Origin: Jiangella gansuensis DSM 44835
GTDB taxonomy: Bacteria > Actinomycetota > Actinomycetes > Jiangellales > Jiangellaceae
NCBI RefSeq assembly: GCF_000515395.1
Contig: NZ_KI911782.1
Location: 2,104,506-2,168,505 of the forward strand
Length of the DNA: 64,000 nt
Direction of reading: 5' to 3'
Shown piece after piece: positions 17,498 to 26,568 of the stretch. Made by a program: the position numbers and the translations under genes. How positions within the stretch are numbered: position 1 is the stretch's first letter; every line of letters begins with the position of its first letter. The notes below the pieces were generated by a model. That model did not search any database. It saw only the letters and a program-made list of their open reading frames with translations, and was not told the origin of the DNA.

Positions 17498-19132
17498 ATG
17501 GACACCGGAACGGCAACGCTGCTGGTCGGGCTGGTGATAGTCGCGCTGCTCGTGGTGGCGCTGGTCGTGATGCTCAGCCGGCTGCGCGGCGTCGAGTCGA
17601 CGCGTGCGCAGTCCTCGGAGCTGTTTTCGCAGGTCGAGGCGGATGCCGTCCGGCTGCGTGCCGCGGCCCAGAGCGAGGCCGACGAGGTACGTGCGGCCGC
17701 TCGCCGTGACGCCGACGAGGCTCGGTCGAAGGCGCAGGCCGAGGCCCTCGAGATGGCCGCACGCGCCGCCGCCGAGGCCGAGCAGGCCAAACAGCGCGCC
17801 GACCGGGTCGGAGCCGACCTCCGGGAGCAGCGCGCGGACCTCGAGCGGCGGGAACAGCGGCTCACCGAGCGCGAACAGCGCGTCCTCGCCGACAGCCAGG
17901 CTCTCGAACAGCGCGTGCAGGAGGTCGAGGCGCAGGTCGCCGCTCTGGACGAGCGCACCGCGGCCCTGGACGAGCTGGAGGCAGAACGTCGTGCCATCCT
18001 CGAGCGCACCGCCGAACTGAGCGCCGCGCAGGCGAAGGCCGAGCTGGTCGCCGCCGTCGAGGAGCAGGCCAAGCGAGAGGCCGCCATCCGGGTCCGCGAC
18101 ATCGAGCAGGAGGCGAACGAGAACGGGCAGGCCCGCGCCCGCGAGATCATCACACTGGCCATCCAGCGCCTGGCGTCGGAGCAGACGGCCGAGTCCGTCG
18201 TGTCCGTGCTGCACCTGCCGGGCGACGAGATGAAGGGCCGCATCATCGGCCGCGAGGGCCGCAACATCCGCGCCTTCGAGCAGGTCACCGGCGTCAACCT
18301 CATCATCGACGACACCCCGGAGGCGGTGCTGCTCTCCTGTTTCGACCCGGTGCGCCGCGAGGTCGCCCGGTTGACCCTCGAGGAGCTGGTGCTGGATGGG
18401 CGCATCCACCCGCACCGCATCGAGGAGCAGTACGAGAAGAGCAAGGCCGAGGTCGAGGCGCTGTGTGTGCGTGCCGGCGAGGACGCCTTGGTCGAGGTCG
18501 GCATCACCGACATGCACCCGGACCTCATCGCGCTGCTCGGCCGGCTGCGTTACCGCACGTCGTACGGGCAGAACGTGCTCAAGCACCTCATCGAGTCCGC
18601 CCACCTGGCCGGCATGATGGCCGGTGAACTGGGCCTGGACATCAAGCTCACCAAGCGGTGCGCGCTGTTGCACGACATCGGCAAGGCGCTCACCCACGAG
18701 GTCGACGGCAGCCACGCGCTCATCGGCGCCGAGATCGCCCGCCGCTACGGCGAGAACGAAGACGTCGTGCACGCCATCGAGGCGCACCACAACGAGGTCG
18801 AGCTGCGTACCGTCGAGGCGGTTCTCACCCAGGCCGCCGACGCCATCTCCGGCGGCCGCCCCGGTGCCCGGCGGGAGTCGCTGGAGGCCTACGTCAAGCG
18901 GCTGGAGCGGCTGGAGGAGATCTCCATGAGCCACGACGGCGTCGAGAAGGTCTTCGCCATGCAGGCCGGCCGCGAGATCCGGGTCATGGTGCTCCCGGAC
19001 GTCGTCGACGACATCCAGGCCCAGGTGCTCGCCCGCGACATCGCCAAGCAGGTCGAGGAGGAGCTGACCTACCCCGGCCAGATCCGCATCACCGTCGTGC
19101 GCGAGTCCCGGTCGACGGAGTTCGCCCGCTGA
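17498..19132 (+). CDS. rny: Ribonuclease Y
   Basis: A 544-residue endoribonuclease that starts mRNA decay from the membrane. Residues 7-26 form one transmembrane helix (LLVGLVIVALLVVALVVML), followed by a long charged coiled coil rich in Ala, Glu and Arg (about 30-220). A KH domain comes next (GRIIGREGRNIRAFEQVTG), then an HD domain with the metal motif LLHDIGKAL and later EAHHNEVE. The ATG at 17498 follows GAGGGAGCCCGCCG. The recA-recX-rny-miaB neighbourhood is conserved in actinobacteria; here an ATP-grasp/hydrolase operon has been inserted after recX. A 17-base tandem duplication spans its stop codon. Confidence 0.95.
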   Translation: MDTGTATLLVGLVIVALLVVALVVMLSRLRGVESTRAQSSELFSQVEADAVRLRAAAQSEADEVRAAARRDADEARSKAQAEALEMAARAAAEAEQAKQRADRVGADLREQRADLERREQRLTEREQRVLADSQALEQRVQEVEAQVAALDERTAALDELEAERRAILERTAELSAAQAKAELVAAVEEQAKREAAIRVRDIEQEANENGQARAREIITLAIQRLASEQTAESVVSVLHLPGDEMKGRIIGREGRNIRAFEQVTGVNLIIDDTPEAVLLSCFDPVRREVARLTLEELVLDGRIHPHRIEEQYEKSKAEVEALCVRAGEDALVEVGITDMHPDLIALLGRLRYRTSYGQNVLKHLIESAHLAGMMAGELGLDIKLTKRCALLHDIGKALTHEVDGSHALIGAEIARRYGENEDVVHAIEAHHNEVELRTVEAVLTQAADAISGGRPGARRESLEAYVKRLERLEEISMSHDGVEKVFAMQAGREIRVMVLPDVVDDIQAQVLARDIAKQVEEELTYPGQIRITVVRESRSTEFAR

Positions 19133-19201
19133 GGGCTGGCGCCCGCTGAGGGCTAGTGTCCGTCCGGCCGACGTCCGTCCGGTCGGGGTCCGCCCGTACA
19201 C

Positions 19202-19273
19202 CACCAGGCGTGTTACCGCTTCAGCAGGCAAGCATTCCTGGTGAGGCGGTAACACCCATCCTGGACGTGATCA
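19202..19273 (-). repeat. Hairpin repeat element, copy A
   Basis: Copy A of a dispersed element found at two convergent gene junctions here. Arms GTGTTACCGC (19210-19219) and GCGGTAACAC (19246-19255) form a perfect 10-bp inverted repeat. The loop contains GGCAAGCATTCCTGGTG (19227-19243), identical over 17 bases to the reverse complement of copy B, and TGGACGTGATCA (19262-19273) also matches copy B. It sits between the stops of rny and gluD and could serve as a bidirectional terminator or REP-like element. Confidence 0.75.
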
Positions 19274-19285
19274 TTTCGGGGCGGA

Positions 19286-20176
19286 TCAGATGGGGTTGCC
19301 GCCGGTCAGGCCGGTGGCGGACGTGCCGGCTATCTGGGCCTGGTCGGCCTTCGCCGTGCCGCCGGCGGCCTTCTTGGTGCCGCGCCGCTCGAGGTAGACG
19401 GCCAGCCGCGACAGCGTGAAGTTCACCGCGATGTAGATGGCGGCGCCGACCACGAAGAACTGGAACCAGTAGCGCTGGCCGAAGAACTGGGTGTTCGTCT
19501 GCAACTGACGTAGCAGTTCGGCGTACGCGATGATGAAGCCGAGCGAGGTGTCCTTCAGCAGCACCACCAGCTGACTGATCAACGACGGCAGCATGCGGCG
19601 CACGGCCTGGGGGAGCAGCACGGTGAACAGCGCCTGCCACCGGGTGAGCCCGACGGCGTAGGCAGCCTCGGACTGGCCCTTGGGCAGCGACACGATGCCT
19701 GCCCGCAGGATCTCGGCGAAGATCGCGCTGTTGTAGATGACCAGGCCGAAGACGACGCCCCAGTAGAACGACAGTCCCAGGGCGAACACGCCGAAGAACA
19801 TCAGCAGCACGACCGGGAGCCCGCGGAAGAACTCGACGACGGTCGTGACCGGCCATCTGACCAGCCGGGACGTCGACATCCGCAGGACCGCGAGAATCAG
19901 CCCCAGCGTCAGCGCGATGACGGCGGCGGCCCCGGCGGCGCGGAGCGTCGCGCCCAAACCCGTGACCAGCAGCGAGCTCCAGACGTCTTCGGCGCTCTGG
20001 CCCATCGGCGGATCCCAGAAGATCTGCCAGCGCTCGGTCTCCCACTGCCCCTGCTCGTCGAGCTGGCGGTACGCCAGGAACAACACGGCGAGGACGAACA
20101 GACCGCCGACGATCGACCAGATGAGCGTGCGCCGCCGGGTCCGAGGACCGGCGGTGTCGTACAGGACCGAACTCAT
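19286..20176 (-). CDS. gluD: Glutamate-type ABC transporter permease GluD
   Basis: A 296-residue polar amino acid ABC permease (His/Glu/Gln/Arg/opine family). Several membrane segments are evident, and the coupling-loop EAA motif reads EAAYAVGLTRWQALFTVLLPQAVRRMLP. The C-terminus is basic and extended (RRGTKKAAGG...). It is the last gene of gluABCD; its ATG overlaps the gluC stop (ATGA, 20173-20176). With GluC it forms the membrane channel for glutamate or a related amino acid. The order A-B-C-D matches the glutamate systems of Corynebacterium and Streptomyces. Confidence 0.9.
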   Translation of the reverse strand: MSSVLYDTAGPRTRRRTLIWSIVGGLFVLAVLFLAYRQLDEQGQWETERWQIFWDPPMGQSAEDVWSSLLVTGLGATLRAAGAAAVIALTLGLILAVLRMSTSRLVRWPVTTVVEFFRGLPVVLLMFFGVFALGLSFYWGVVFGLVIYNSAIFAEILRAGIVSLPKGQSEAAYAVGLTRWQALFTVLLPQAVRRMLPSLISQLVVLLKDTSLGFIIAYAELLRQLQTNTQFFGQRYWFQFFVVGAAIYIAVNFTLSRLAVYLERRGTKKAAGGTAKADQAQIAGTSATGLTGGNPI

Positions 20177-20823
20177 CGGGCGAACGCCACCTTCCGCTCG
20201 ACGTAGCCGGCGACGAGACCGGACGGGATGGTGATGATCAGGTAGAAGACGCCGACGAAGAGCAGGACGGCGATGACGTCACCCGGATGGGCGTTGGTCA
20301 GTTGCCGGCCGACGCCGAACAGCTCGGCCACGAAGAAGCCGCCGGCGACGGAGCTGTTCTTGGTCAGCGCGATGAAGATGTTGATCAGCGGCGGGATGAC
20401 GGTCCGGAACGCCTGCGGCAGGACGATGAGCCGCAGTGTCTGCAGGAACGTCAGGCCGATGGCGCGGGCGGCTTCGGCCTGCCCCTGGCCGACGCTGTTG
20501 ATGCCCGAGCGCACCGCTTCGCACACGAACGCCGCTGTGTACACCGCCAGCGCGGCCACGGCCGGGGCGAAGAAGTCGCTGGGTCTCCAGCCGAGCTGGG
20601 GCGCCACGAAGACGAAGAAGATGAATACCAGTGTCAGCGGGGTGTTCCGGACGATCTCGACGTACGCGGTGCCGAACCAGCGCAGGGTGGGCACCGGCGA
20701 GACTCGGAAGGAGCCGAGAATCGTCCCCACCACCAGCGCGATGACCGCGGACAGCAGCGTGAGCGCGAGGGTCGTGCGGAAACCCTCCCAGTAGAGTGGA
20801 AGCTCGTCGAGGACGGCGTCCAT
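20173..20823 (-). CDS. gluC: Glutamate-type ABC transporter permease GluC
   Basis: A 216-residue ABC permease of the polar amino acid family with about five membrane helices. The EAA coupling loop reads EAARAIGLTFLQTLRLIVLPQAFRTVIPPL. The sequence RNTPLTLVFIFFVFVAPQLG is typical of the family's first periplasmic loop. It pairs with GluD. A stable intergenic hairpin separates it from gluB (91-base gap), whereas it overlaps gluD by four bases, suggesting that GluC and GluD are made at equal levels below the binding protein. Confidence 0.9.
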   Translation of the reverse strand: MDAVLDELPLYWEGFRTTLALTLLSAVIALVVGTILGSFRVSPVPTLRWFGTAYVEIVRNTPLTLVFIFFVFVAPQLGWRPSDFFAPAVAALAVYTAAFVCEAVRSGINSVGQGQAEAARAIGLTFLQTLRLIVLPQAFRTVIPPLINIFIALTKNSSVAGGFFVAELFGVGRQLTNAHPGDVIAVLLFVGVFYLIITIPSGLVAGYVERKVAFAR

Positions 20824-20865
20824 CGGGCAGCCCCTTCCAGAACCGTGCGACCGAACAGGTCACGC

Positions 20866-20903
20866 CGGGGTGGGCCGCTGCATCAGGCAGCGAACCCACC
20901 CCG
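20866..20903 (-). terminator. Hairpin between gluB and gluC
   Basis: CGGGGTGGG (20866-20874) pairs perfectly with CCCACCCCG (20895-20903), and an inner stem CGCTG/CAGCG extends it (20876-20880 with 20888-20892). There is no U-tract. In ABC operons such a structure after the binding-protein gene usually partially terminates transcription or protects the upstream mRNA, giving excess binding protein. Confidence 0.7.
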
Positions 20904-20914
20904 AGCGGCATCCG

Positions 20915-21811
20915 TCAGTAGCGGTCGACCTCCGGCGGCTCCGGGGTGTCCAGGACGGCGCCGGCGGTGTTCTCCCACGCCTCTTCCCAGCGGCCGTCCT
21001 CGAAGGACTCCTCGAGGACGTCGTTGATCCAGTTGCGGAACTCGGTGTCGCCGAGCGCCAGGCCGATGCCGTACGGCTCCTCGGTGAACTGCTCGCCGAC
21101 CAGCTTGAACTCTCCGGAGTTCTGGTCGACGAAGCCGGACAGGATGACGTTGTCGGTGGTGACGGCGTCGACCTGGCCGTTGCGCAGCGGCTCGAGGCAG
21201 TCGGAGTACGCACCGGTCGGGAAGAGCTCGGCCTCGGGGTAGTTGGTGCGGATGTTCTCGGCCGGGGTGGAGCCCTCAGCCGAGCAGACCCGCTTGCCGG
21301 CGAGGTCGTCCGGACCGTTGATGTCGGTGTTCTCCTCGAGCACCATGAGCATCTGGCCGGCCTCGTAGTACGGCCCGGCGAAGTCGACCAGCTGCTTGCG
21401 CTCGTCGTTGATGGTGTAGGTGGCGACGACGATGTCGACGCGACCGTCCTCGATGAACGACTCACGGTTGGCCGAGATGGTCTCGACCCACTCGATGTTG
21501 TCCTCGGTGATACCGAGCTCGGTGGCGATGATCTTGGCGATCTCGACGTCGAAGCCGACGGGCACGCCGTCCGGGCCCACCAGGCCGAACAGCGGCTGGT
21601 CGAACTTGGTGCCGACGGTGATGCTGCCGGCCTCGGCCAGCTCGGCCATGGTGCTGCCCTCGGGGAAGTCGGCGGCCTCGGCGGTGGGCTCGTCGTCGCC
21701 GCCGCCGTTGTCGCCTCCGTCGTCGTCACCACAGGCGGTGAGAACGAGCGACGCGGCCAGCGCGGTGGCGGCCACGGCGCTGTAGCGGCGCAGTATCGAT
21801 CGGGTACGCAT
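20915..21811 (-). CDS. gluB: Glutamate-binding lipoprotein GluB
   Basis: A 298-residue solute-binding lipoprotein. The signal peptide ends in the lipobox LTAC (Cys near residue 27), followed by an acidic glycine-rich linker (GDDDGGDNGGGDDEP). The mature domain is of SBP family 3: GSITVGTKFDQPLFGLVGPDGVPVGFDVEIAK, DIVVATYTINDERKQLVDFAGPYYEAGQ and GSTPAENI with an internal disulfide pair likely (KRVCSAEG and YSDCLEPL). It captures glutamate or a similar acidic amino acid outside the membrane for GluCD. Start at ATG 21811. Confidence 0.92.
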   Translation of the reverse strand: MRTRSILRRYSAVAATALAASLVLTACGDDDGGDNGGGDDEPTAEAADFPEGSTMAELAEAGSITVGTKFDQPLFGLVGPDGVPVGFDVEIAKIIATELGITEDNIEWVETISANRESFIEDGRVDIVVATYTINDERKQLVDFAGPYYEAGQMLMVLEENTDINGPDDLAGKRVCSAEGSTPAENIRTNYPEAELFPTGAYSDCLEPLRNGQVDAVTTDNVILSGFVDQNSGEFKLVGEQFTEEPYGIGLALGDTEFRNWINDVLEESFEDGRWEEAWENTAGAVLDTPEPPEVDRY

Positions 21812-21839
21812 TGTCGTGCTCCTCTACGTGCGATAAGGC

Positions 21840-22595
21840 TCAGTGAGTCAGGATCTTGCTGAGGAAGTCCCGGGCCCGGTCGCTCCGCGCATTGGTGAAG
21901 AACTCCTCGGGTGTGGCTTCTTCGACGATGCTGCCGGCGTCCATGAATATCACCCGGTTGGCGGCTCGGCGGGCGAATCCCATCTCGTGGGTGATCACCA
22001 TCATCGTCATGCCGTCCTGGGCCAGGTCGGTCATGACGTCGAGCACCTCGTTGATCATCTCCGGGTCGAGGGCCGACGTGGGTTCGTCGAACAGCATCAC
22101 CTTGGGCCGCATGGCCAGCGCGCGAGCGATGGCCACCCGCTGCTGCTGGCCGCCGGATAGCTGCGCCGGCAGCTTGCCGGCCTGGTCGGCGACGCCGACG
22201 CGTTCCAGCAGCTCCATGGCCAGCTTCTCCGCGTCGGCCTTGCGGGCGCCCTTGGCCTTCATGGGGCCGAGGGTGACGTTCTGCAGGACCGTCTTGTGCG
22301 CGAACAGGTTGAACGCCTGGAACACCATGCCGACGTCAGCGCGGAGCTTGGCCAGCGCCTTGCCCTCGGCCGGCAGCGGCTGGCCGTCGAGCGTGATGGT
22401 GCCGGAGTCGATGGTCTCCAGCCGGTTGATGGTGCGGCACAGCGTCGACTTGCCCGATCCCGACGGCCCGATGACGACGACGACCTCGCCACGGTCGACG
22501 GTGAGGTTGATGTCTCGCAGGACGTGCAGGTCACCGAAGTGCTTGTTGACGTCGCGCAGCTCGACGAGCGGCGCGCCGTCCCGGGCGTCGCTCAT
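21840..22595 (-). CDS. gluA: Glutamate-type ABC transporter ATP-binding protein GluA
   Basis: A 251-residue ABC ATPase with Walker [13 protein letters not shown]-loop [12 protein letters not shown], signature [15 protein letters not shown] and Walker [14 protein letters not shown]. It powers the GluCD channel. The ATG at 22595 gives the normal N-terminus ([18 protein letters not shown]). A longer frame upstream has no family support. Immediately upstream an 11-codon frame (22627-22592) ends in TGA overlapping this ATG, raising the possibility of translational coupling. First gene of the gluABCD operon. Confidence 0.93.
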   Translation of the reverse strand: MSDARDGAPLVELRDVNKHFGDLHVLRDINLTVDRGEVVVVIGPSGSGKSTLCRTINRLETIDSGTITLDGQPLPAEGKALAKLRADVGMVFQAFNLFAHKTVLQNVTLGPMKAKGARKADAEKLAMELLERVGVADQAGKLPAQLSGGQQQRVAIARALAMRPKVMLFDEPTSALDPEMINEVLDVMTDLAQDGMTMMVITHEMGFARRAANRVIFMDAGSIVEEATPEEFFTNARSDRARDFLSKILTH

Positions 22596-22849
22596 CGGGC
22601 GGCACCGGGCTTGCCGTGACGACTCATGGGACTCACACCACCACCTCACCAGGTTCCACGTGGGACAAGCGTCAACGGTATGAGGCAGATGACGTGCTGT
22701 CATGCCCTTTGAGCAGCGGTTGCGGTCACTGGTTGATAACGGTCTGACAACACCGGCCGAATCAGCCCAACGGCCAGACCCGAACGTGCGCTCTGACACC
22801 TTGCTCGCCGGACGCGATGTCCGGGCGAGCGCTTATCCTGGGTGACGAT

Positions 22850-24352
22850 ATGAGCGCGCGCACGTACGAGGTCCGCACCTACGGGTGCCAGATGAACGTC
22901 CACGACTCCGAGCGGCTGGCCGGGCTGCTGGAGGACGCCGGCTATGCCAGGGCGGAGGCGGGAGCGCCCGCCGACGTCGTCGTGCTGAACACCTGCGCGG
23001 TGCGGGAGAACGCCGACAACAAGCTCTACGGCAACCTCGGTCACCTGGCGTCGGTGAAGGCAGGCCGCGACGGCATGCAGATCGCCGTCGGTGGCTGTCT
23101 GGCTCAGAAGGACCGTTCGGAGATCGTGCGGCGGGCGCCGTGGGTGGATGTCGTCTTCGGCACCCACAACGTCGGCTCGTTGCCGGCGCTGCTGGACCGC
23201 GCCCGCATCGAGGCCGAGGCGCAGGTCGAGATCGTCGAGGCGCTGGAGACGTTCCCGTCCAACCTGCCGTCGCGGCGGGAGAGCCCGTACGCGGCCTGGG
23301 TGGCCATCAGCGTCGGCTGCAACAACACCTGCACGTTCTGCATCGTGCCGGCGCTGCGCGGGCGTGAGCGGGACCGCCGCCCGGGCGATGTCCTCGCGGA
23401 GGTGCAGGCGCTGGTCGCGGAGGGCGTCATCGAGGTCACGTTGCTGGGGCAGAACGTGAATGCGTACGGCGTGGAGTTCGGCGACCGCTACGCGTTCGGC
23501 AAGCTGCTGCGTACCGTCGGCGGCGTCGACGGGCTGGAGCGGGTCCGCTTCACCAGCCCGCATCCGCGTGACTTCACCGACGACGTCATCGCCGCCATGG
23601 CCGAGACACCCGCGGTGATGCCGCAGCTGCACATGCCGCTGCAGTCCGGGTCGGACCGGGTGCTGCGGGCGATGCGCCGCTCGTACCGGCAGGAGCGCTA
23701 CCTCGGCATCGTCGAGAAGGTGCGTGCGGCGATGCCCCACGCGGCCATCACCACCGACATCATCGTCGGGTTCCCCGGCGAGACCGACGACGACTTCGAG
23801 CAGACGTTGCAGGTCGTCCGCGAGGCCCGGTTCGCCTCGGCGTTCACGTTCCAATACTCCAAGCGGCCGGGCACCCCGGCGGCCACCATGGACGACCAGG
23901 TGCCGGCCGAGGTGGTGCGCGAGCGCTACCAGCGCCTCGCCGCCCTGGTCGAGGAGGTCGCCTGGACCGAGAGCCGCGCCTTCGTCGGCCGCGACGTCGA
24001 GGTGCTGGTCGCCGAGGGCGAGGGCCGCAAGGACGGCGCGACGCACCGGCTGTCCGGCCGGGCCCGCGACAACCGTCTGGTGCACTTCTCCGTACCGGAC
24101 GGGGCGACGCCGCCGCGGCCCGGCGACATGGTGACGGTGCGGGTCAGCTACGCCGCCCCGCACCACCTGGTGGCCGACGGGCCCACCTACGAGCTGCGCC
24201 GCACCCGCGCCGGCGACGCCCACGAGCGGGCAACGGCGGCACCGTCGGCGCTGTCACCAGCCTCGCCGGGGGTGCTGCTCGGCATGCCCACGGTGGGTGC
24301 CCCCGCCCCGTCGCCGGCGGGGGCCACCGCACCGGCCTGCGGTCACCATTAG
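22850..24352 (+). CDS. miaB: tRNA-2-methylthio-N6-dimethylallyladenosine synthase MiaB
   Basis: A 500-residue radical-SAM methylthiotransferase that adds the 2-methylthio group to i6A37 of tRNA. Features are the UPF0004 domain ([34 protein letters not shown]), the radical SAM triad C157-x3-C161-x2-C164 (GCNNTCTFC), [16 protein letters not shown] and a C-terminal TRAM domain. The roughly 50 residues after TRAM are Ala/Pro-rich and low-complexity, common in actinobacterial MiaB. The ATG at 22850 is used. Its partner miaA lies 17 kb downstream, further away than usual because accessory genes intervene. Confidence 0.96.
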   Translation: MSARTYEVRTYGCQMNVHDSERLAGLLEDAGYARAEAGAPADVVVLNTCAVRENADNKLYGNLGHLASVKAGRDGMQIAVGGCLAQKDRSEIVRRAPWVDVVFGTHNVGSLPALLDRARIEAEAQVEIVEALETFPSNLPSRRESPYAAWVAISVGCNNTCTFCIVPALRGRERDRRPGDVLAEVQALVAEGVIEVTLLGQNVNAYGVEFGDRYAFGKLLRTVGGVDGLERVRFTSPHPRDFTDDVIAAMAETPAVMPQLHMPLQSGSDRVLRAMRRSYRQERYLGIVEKVRAAMPHAAITTDIIVGFPGETDDDFEQTLQVVREARFASAFTFQYSKRPGTPAATMDDQVPAEVVRERYQRLAALVEEVAWTESRAFVGRDVEVLVAEGEGRKDGATHRLSGRARDNRLVHFSVPDGATPPRPGDMVTVRVSYAAPHHLVADGPTYELRRTRAGDAHERATAAPSALSPASPGVLLGMPTVGAPAPSPAGATAPACGHH

Positions 24353-24364
24353 GGGCGCTACAGG

Positions 24365-25231
24365 TCAGTAGCGCAGTGTGCGCAGCGCCTGGAAGCTGTT
24401 GCGGGCGGTGCTGAACGCGTCCTGCGGGTTGTCGTGCTCGACGAGGAACTGGCGGACGCCGCCGCGGTGGGCGTCCCGGAACATCGTGGCGAAGTCGAGC
24501 ACACCGGAGCCCACGTCCGCGAAGCCGCCGTCGGGCGCCATGTCCTTGACATGCAGGGCGGGGAAGCGAGCCGGGTAGCGGACGAAGTAGTCGGCCGCGT
24601 CGTAGCCGCCCCTCGCCGCCCAGTAGACGTCGAGCTCGAAGCCGACGTAGTCGGGGTTGGTCTCCTCGATCAGGATGTCGTAGAGAACCCGCCCGCCGTC
24701 GGTGCGGAATTCCGCGTCGTGGTTGTGGTGCAGCACCTTCAGCCCGTAGGTCGCGGCAACCTCGCCGGCCCGGTTGAACGCGGCGGCCGCCTGGCGGATG
24801 CCGTCGGCGGTGTACAGCGACCCGGGCAGGCTGGAGGTCACCACCCAGTGGCCGCCAAGGGTGACGACGTCCTCGCAGGCGCCCTCGAGGTTGTTCGTGA
24901 GCCGGTCGTAGCCGACGTGCTCGAGGACGGCCTTCAGCCCGGCATCGTCGAGTATGGACCGGATCTCGGCGGCGCTGTGGCCGTGCCGGCCGCTGACGCC
25001 CACGGTTGCGTAGCCGATGTCGGCGAGTGCCTGGATGGTGCCGGCGAAGTCGGCGGCGAGGTCGCGACGCATCGTGTACAGGTGCATGCCGATGGCTGGG
25101 CGCGGGATGATGCGGCGCGGGCCGGTCGCGTGGGCCGGGACGGCGGCCGAGAGGGCCGCGGTGGCGCCGAGTGCGGCGGCGCCGGTGGCGAGGGAGGAGC
25201 GCAGGAACGCGCGGCGGTCGAGAGAGGGCAT
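24365..25231 (-). CDS. Tat-exported sugar phosphate isomerase/epimerase-like TIM barrel protein
   Basis: A 288-residue protein with an N-terminal twin-arginine signal (DRRAFLRSSLATGAAALGATAALSAAVPAHA), so it is probably exported folded. The rest is an AP-endonuclease-2/xylose-isomerase-like TIM barrel: IGMHLYTMRRDL, LKVLHHNHDAEF, VGFELDVYWAARGG, PALHVKDM and FLVEHDNP carry the His/Glu/Asp residues that bind metal in the family. Related secreted proteins are assigned to inositol or hydroxypyruvate-type sugar metabolism. The ATG follows AAGGTGG. It has its own upstream region with a LacI-type operator (25301-25314). Exact reaction unknown. Confidence 0.85.
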   Translation of the reverse strand: MPSLDRRAFLRSSLATGAAALGATAALSAAVPAHATGPRRIIPRPAIGMHLYTMRRDLAADFAGTIQALADIGYATVGVSGRHGHSAAEIRSILDDAGLKAVLEHVGYDRLTNNLEGACEDVVTLGGHWVVTSSLPGSLYTADGIRQAAAAFNRAGEVAATYGLKVLHHNHDAEFRTDGGRVLYDILIEETNPDYVGFELDVYWAARGGYDAADYFVRYPARFPALHVKDMAPDGGFADVGSGVLDFATMFRDAHRGGVRQFLVEHDNPQDAFSTARNSFQALRTLRY

Positions 25232-25300
25232 GGGAGTTCCACCTTCCGGGTTCGACGGTGAACAGCTGACGGTGGCGATGCGGCTGCGGATTCTGGTGCG

Positions 25301-25314
25301 GGCAAGCGCTTTCC
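25301..25314. promoter_or_regulatory. LacI-family operator-like palindrome upstream of the TIM-barrel gene
   Basis: GGCAAGCGCTTTCC contains the AAGCGCTT palindromic core typical of LacI-family operators. It is 70 bases upstream of the gene start and differs at only two of 14 positions from the site at 29403-29416 in front of the ABC transporter operon. Confidence 0.6.
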
Positions 25315-25380
25315 GAAAACCAAGCTAGCGACGCCGGTGCCCCGCGTCAACGCCCCCGCCACGACGCTGTACGGGCGGTT

Positions 25381-26568
25381 TCAGCCGCGGGCGCGATACG
25401 TCCGGTGTGCGTGCAGCGCGGCGGTGCACTGGACCGCGGCCAGCAGCGCCGCCAGCGGCGCGCCGGGCACGTCGGCGACCGTGAGCGCGATGCCGAGGAC
25501 CGCCGCTGGCAGCCAGGCGGCGGCCGTCACCCGCCGGGGTTCCCGGCGCCGGCGCCGCCTGGCCCAGGCCTCCCAGGCCAGCGGCACCACCAGCGGCGGC
25601 AGCACGGCGGCCAGGATGGTGAGCCAGGGGAGCAGCGCGGACTCGAACCCGCCGATCGCCAGCACCAGCCCGGCGGCGCCCACCAGCAGCATCGCCCGCG
25701 ATTCAGGCAGCCGCGTGACCGACCGCAGCGCCAGGCCGCCGGAGTGGTACGCCGTGAGGCACGGCGCGATCACCGCCACGACGACCAGGACGGTGCCGAC
25801 CTGCGACGTGCGCAGGTGCCCGACCAGGTCCGAGGACCCGCTGTCCAGGGCGATGGTGGTGCCGGCAGCAGCCGCCACCAGGGTGGGCAGCACGAGGATC
25901 CCGGCACACGCCCACAGGTCGGTCCGGCTGCGCAGTCCGGCGGTGAAGTCGGGCGCGCGCAACGCGAACACGGAGACGTAACCGACGAACACCGCGACGT
26001 CGGCGAGGAACGACCCGGCCGGCCCGAGCTCGGCCGTGATGGGTGGCTGGTCACCCGGTGACCCGCGGGCGGCGATCATCACGATCAGCGCCAGCGCGGC
26101 CGCCGTCGTCACCATCGCCAGGGCGTTCCAGCGCGGCTGCCCGGCCAGCGCCAGCGCCGTCAGCGGCAGGCCCAGGGCCACGATGCCCAGCCACCGGGGA
26201 ACGTCGAGCGCGGACGCCAGCGCCGCGCCGCCCAGCCCGGCGTTGAACCCGAGCCAGCCGACCATCGCCAGTGCCATGAGCGCCGCGACCAGGGTCCGGT
26301 CGCGGCGCGGCAGGTAGCCGTCGAGCACCTCGGCCAGCGCCCAGCCGTCGCCGCGCGGCGGGCGCAGCCCGAACCGGCCCTGCAGCAGGAGCAACACCGC
26401 CATCGCCACGCCGCCGGCCAGCAGCGCGACCAGTGGCATCGGCCCGCCGTGCCGGTCGGCGACGCCCGCGCCGAGCACCAGGGCCGCCGGCGACGTCCCG
26501 ATGGCCAGCCACGCGCCGGCGGTGTTCCACCAGCGCCGCTCCGCGACGGCCGGTTCGACCGCCGTCAT
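25381..26568 (-). CDS. NCS1-like (cytosine/purine permease family) transporter
   Basis: A 395-residue membrane protein with about 12 hydrophobic segments. The pattern WWNTAGAWLAIGTSPAALVLGAG at the N-terminus and GWLGFNAGLGGAAL in the third or fourth segment recall NCS1 nucleobase symporters such as CodB and the thiamine-precursor carrier CytX. It is short for NCS1 (usually 420-480) and divergent, so the assignment is tentative. Its ATG overlaps the stop of the upstream ABC ATPase gene (ATGA), placing it in the same operon. The pairing with an NMT1/THI5-like binding protein hints at a pyrimidine-type ligand. Confidence 0.7.
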   Translation of the reverse strand: MTAVEPAVAERRWWNTAGAWLAIGTSPAALVLGAGVADRHGGPMPLVALLAGGVAMAVLLLLQGRFGLRPPRGDGWALAEVLDGYLPRRDRTLVAALMALAMVGWLGFNAGLGGAALASALDVPRWLGIVALGLPLTALALAGQPRWNALAMVTTAAALALIVMIAARGSPGDQPPITAELGPAGSFLADVAVFVGYVSVFALRAPDFTAGLRSRTDLWACAGILVLPTLVAAAAGTTIALDSGSSDLVGHLRTSQVGTVLVVVAVIAPCLTAYHSGGLALRSVTRLPESRAMLLVGAAGLVLAIGGFESALLPWLTILAAVLPPLVVPLAWEAWARRRRRREPRRVTAAAWLPAAVLGIALTVADVPGAPLAALLAAVQCTAALHAHRTYRARG

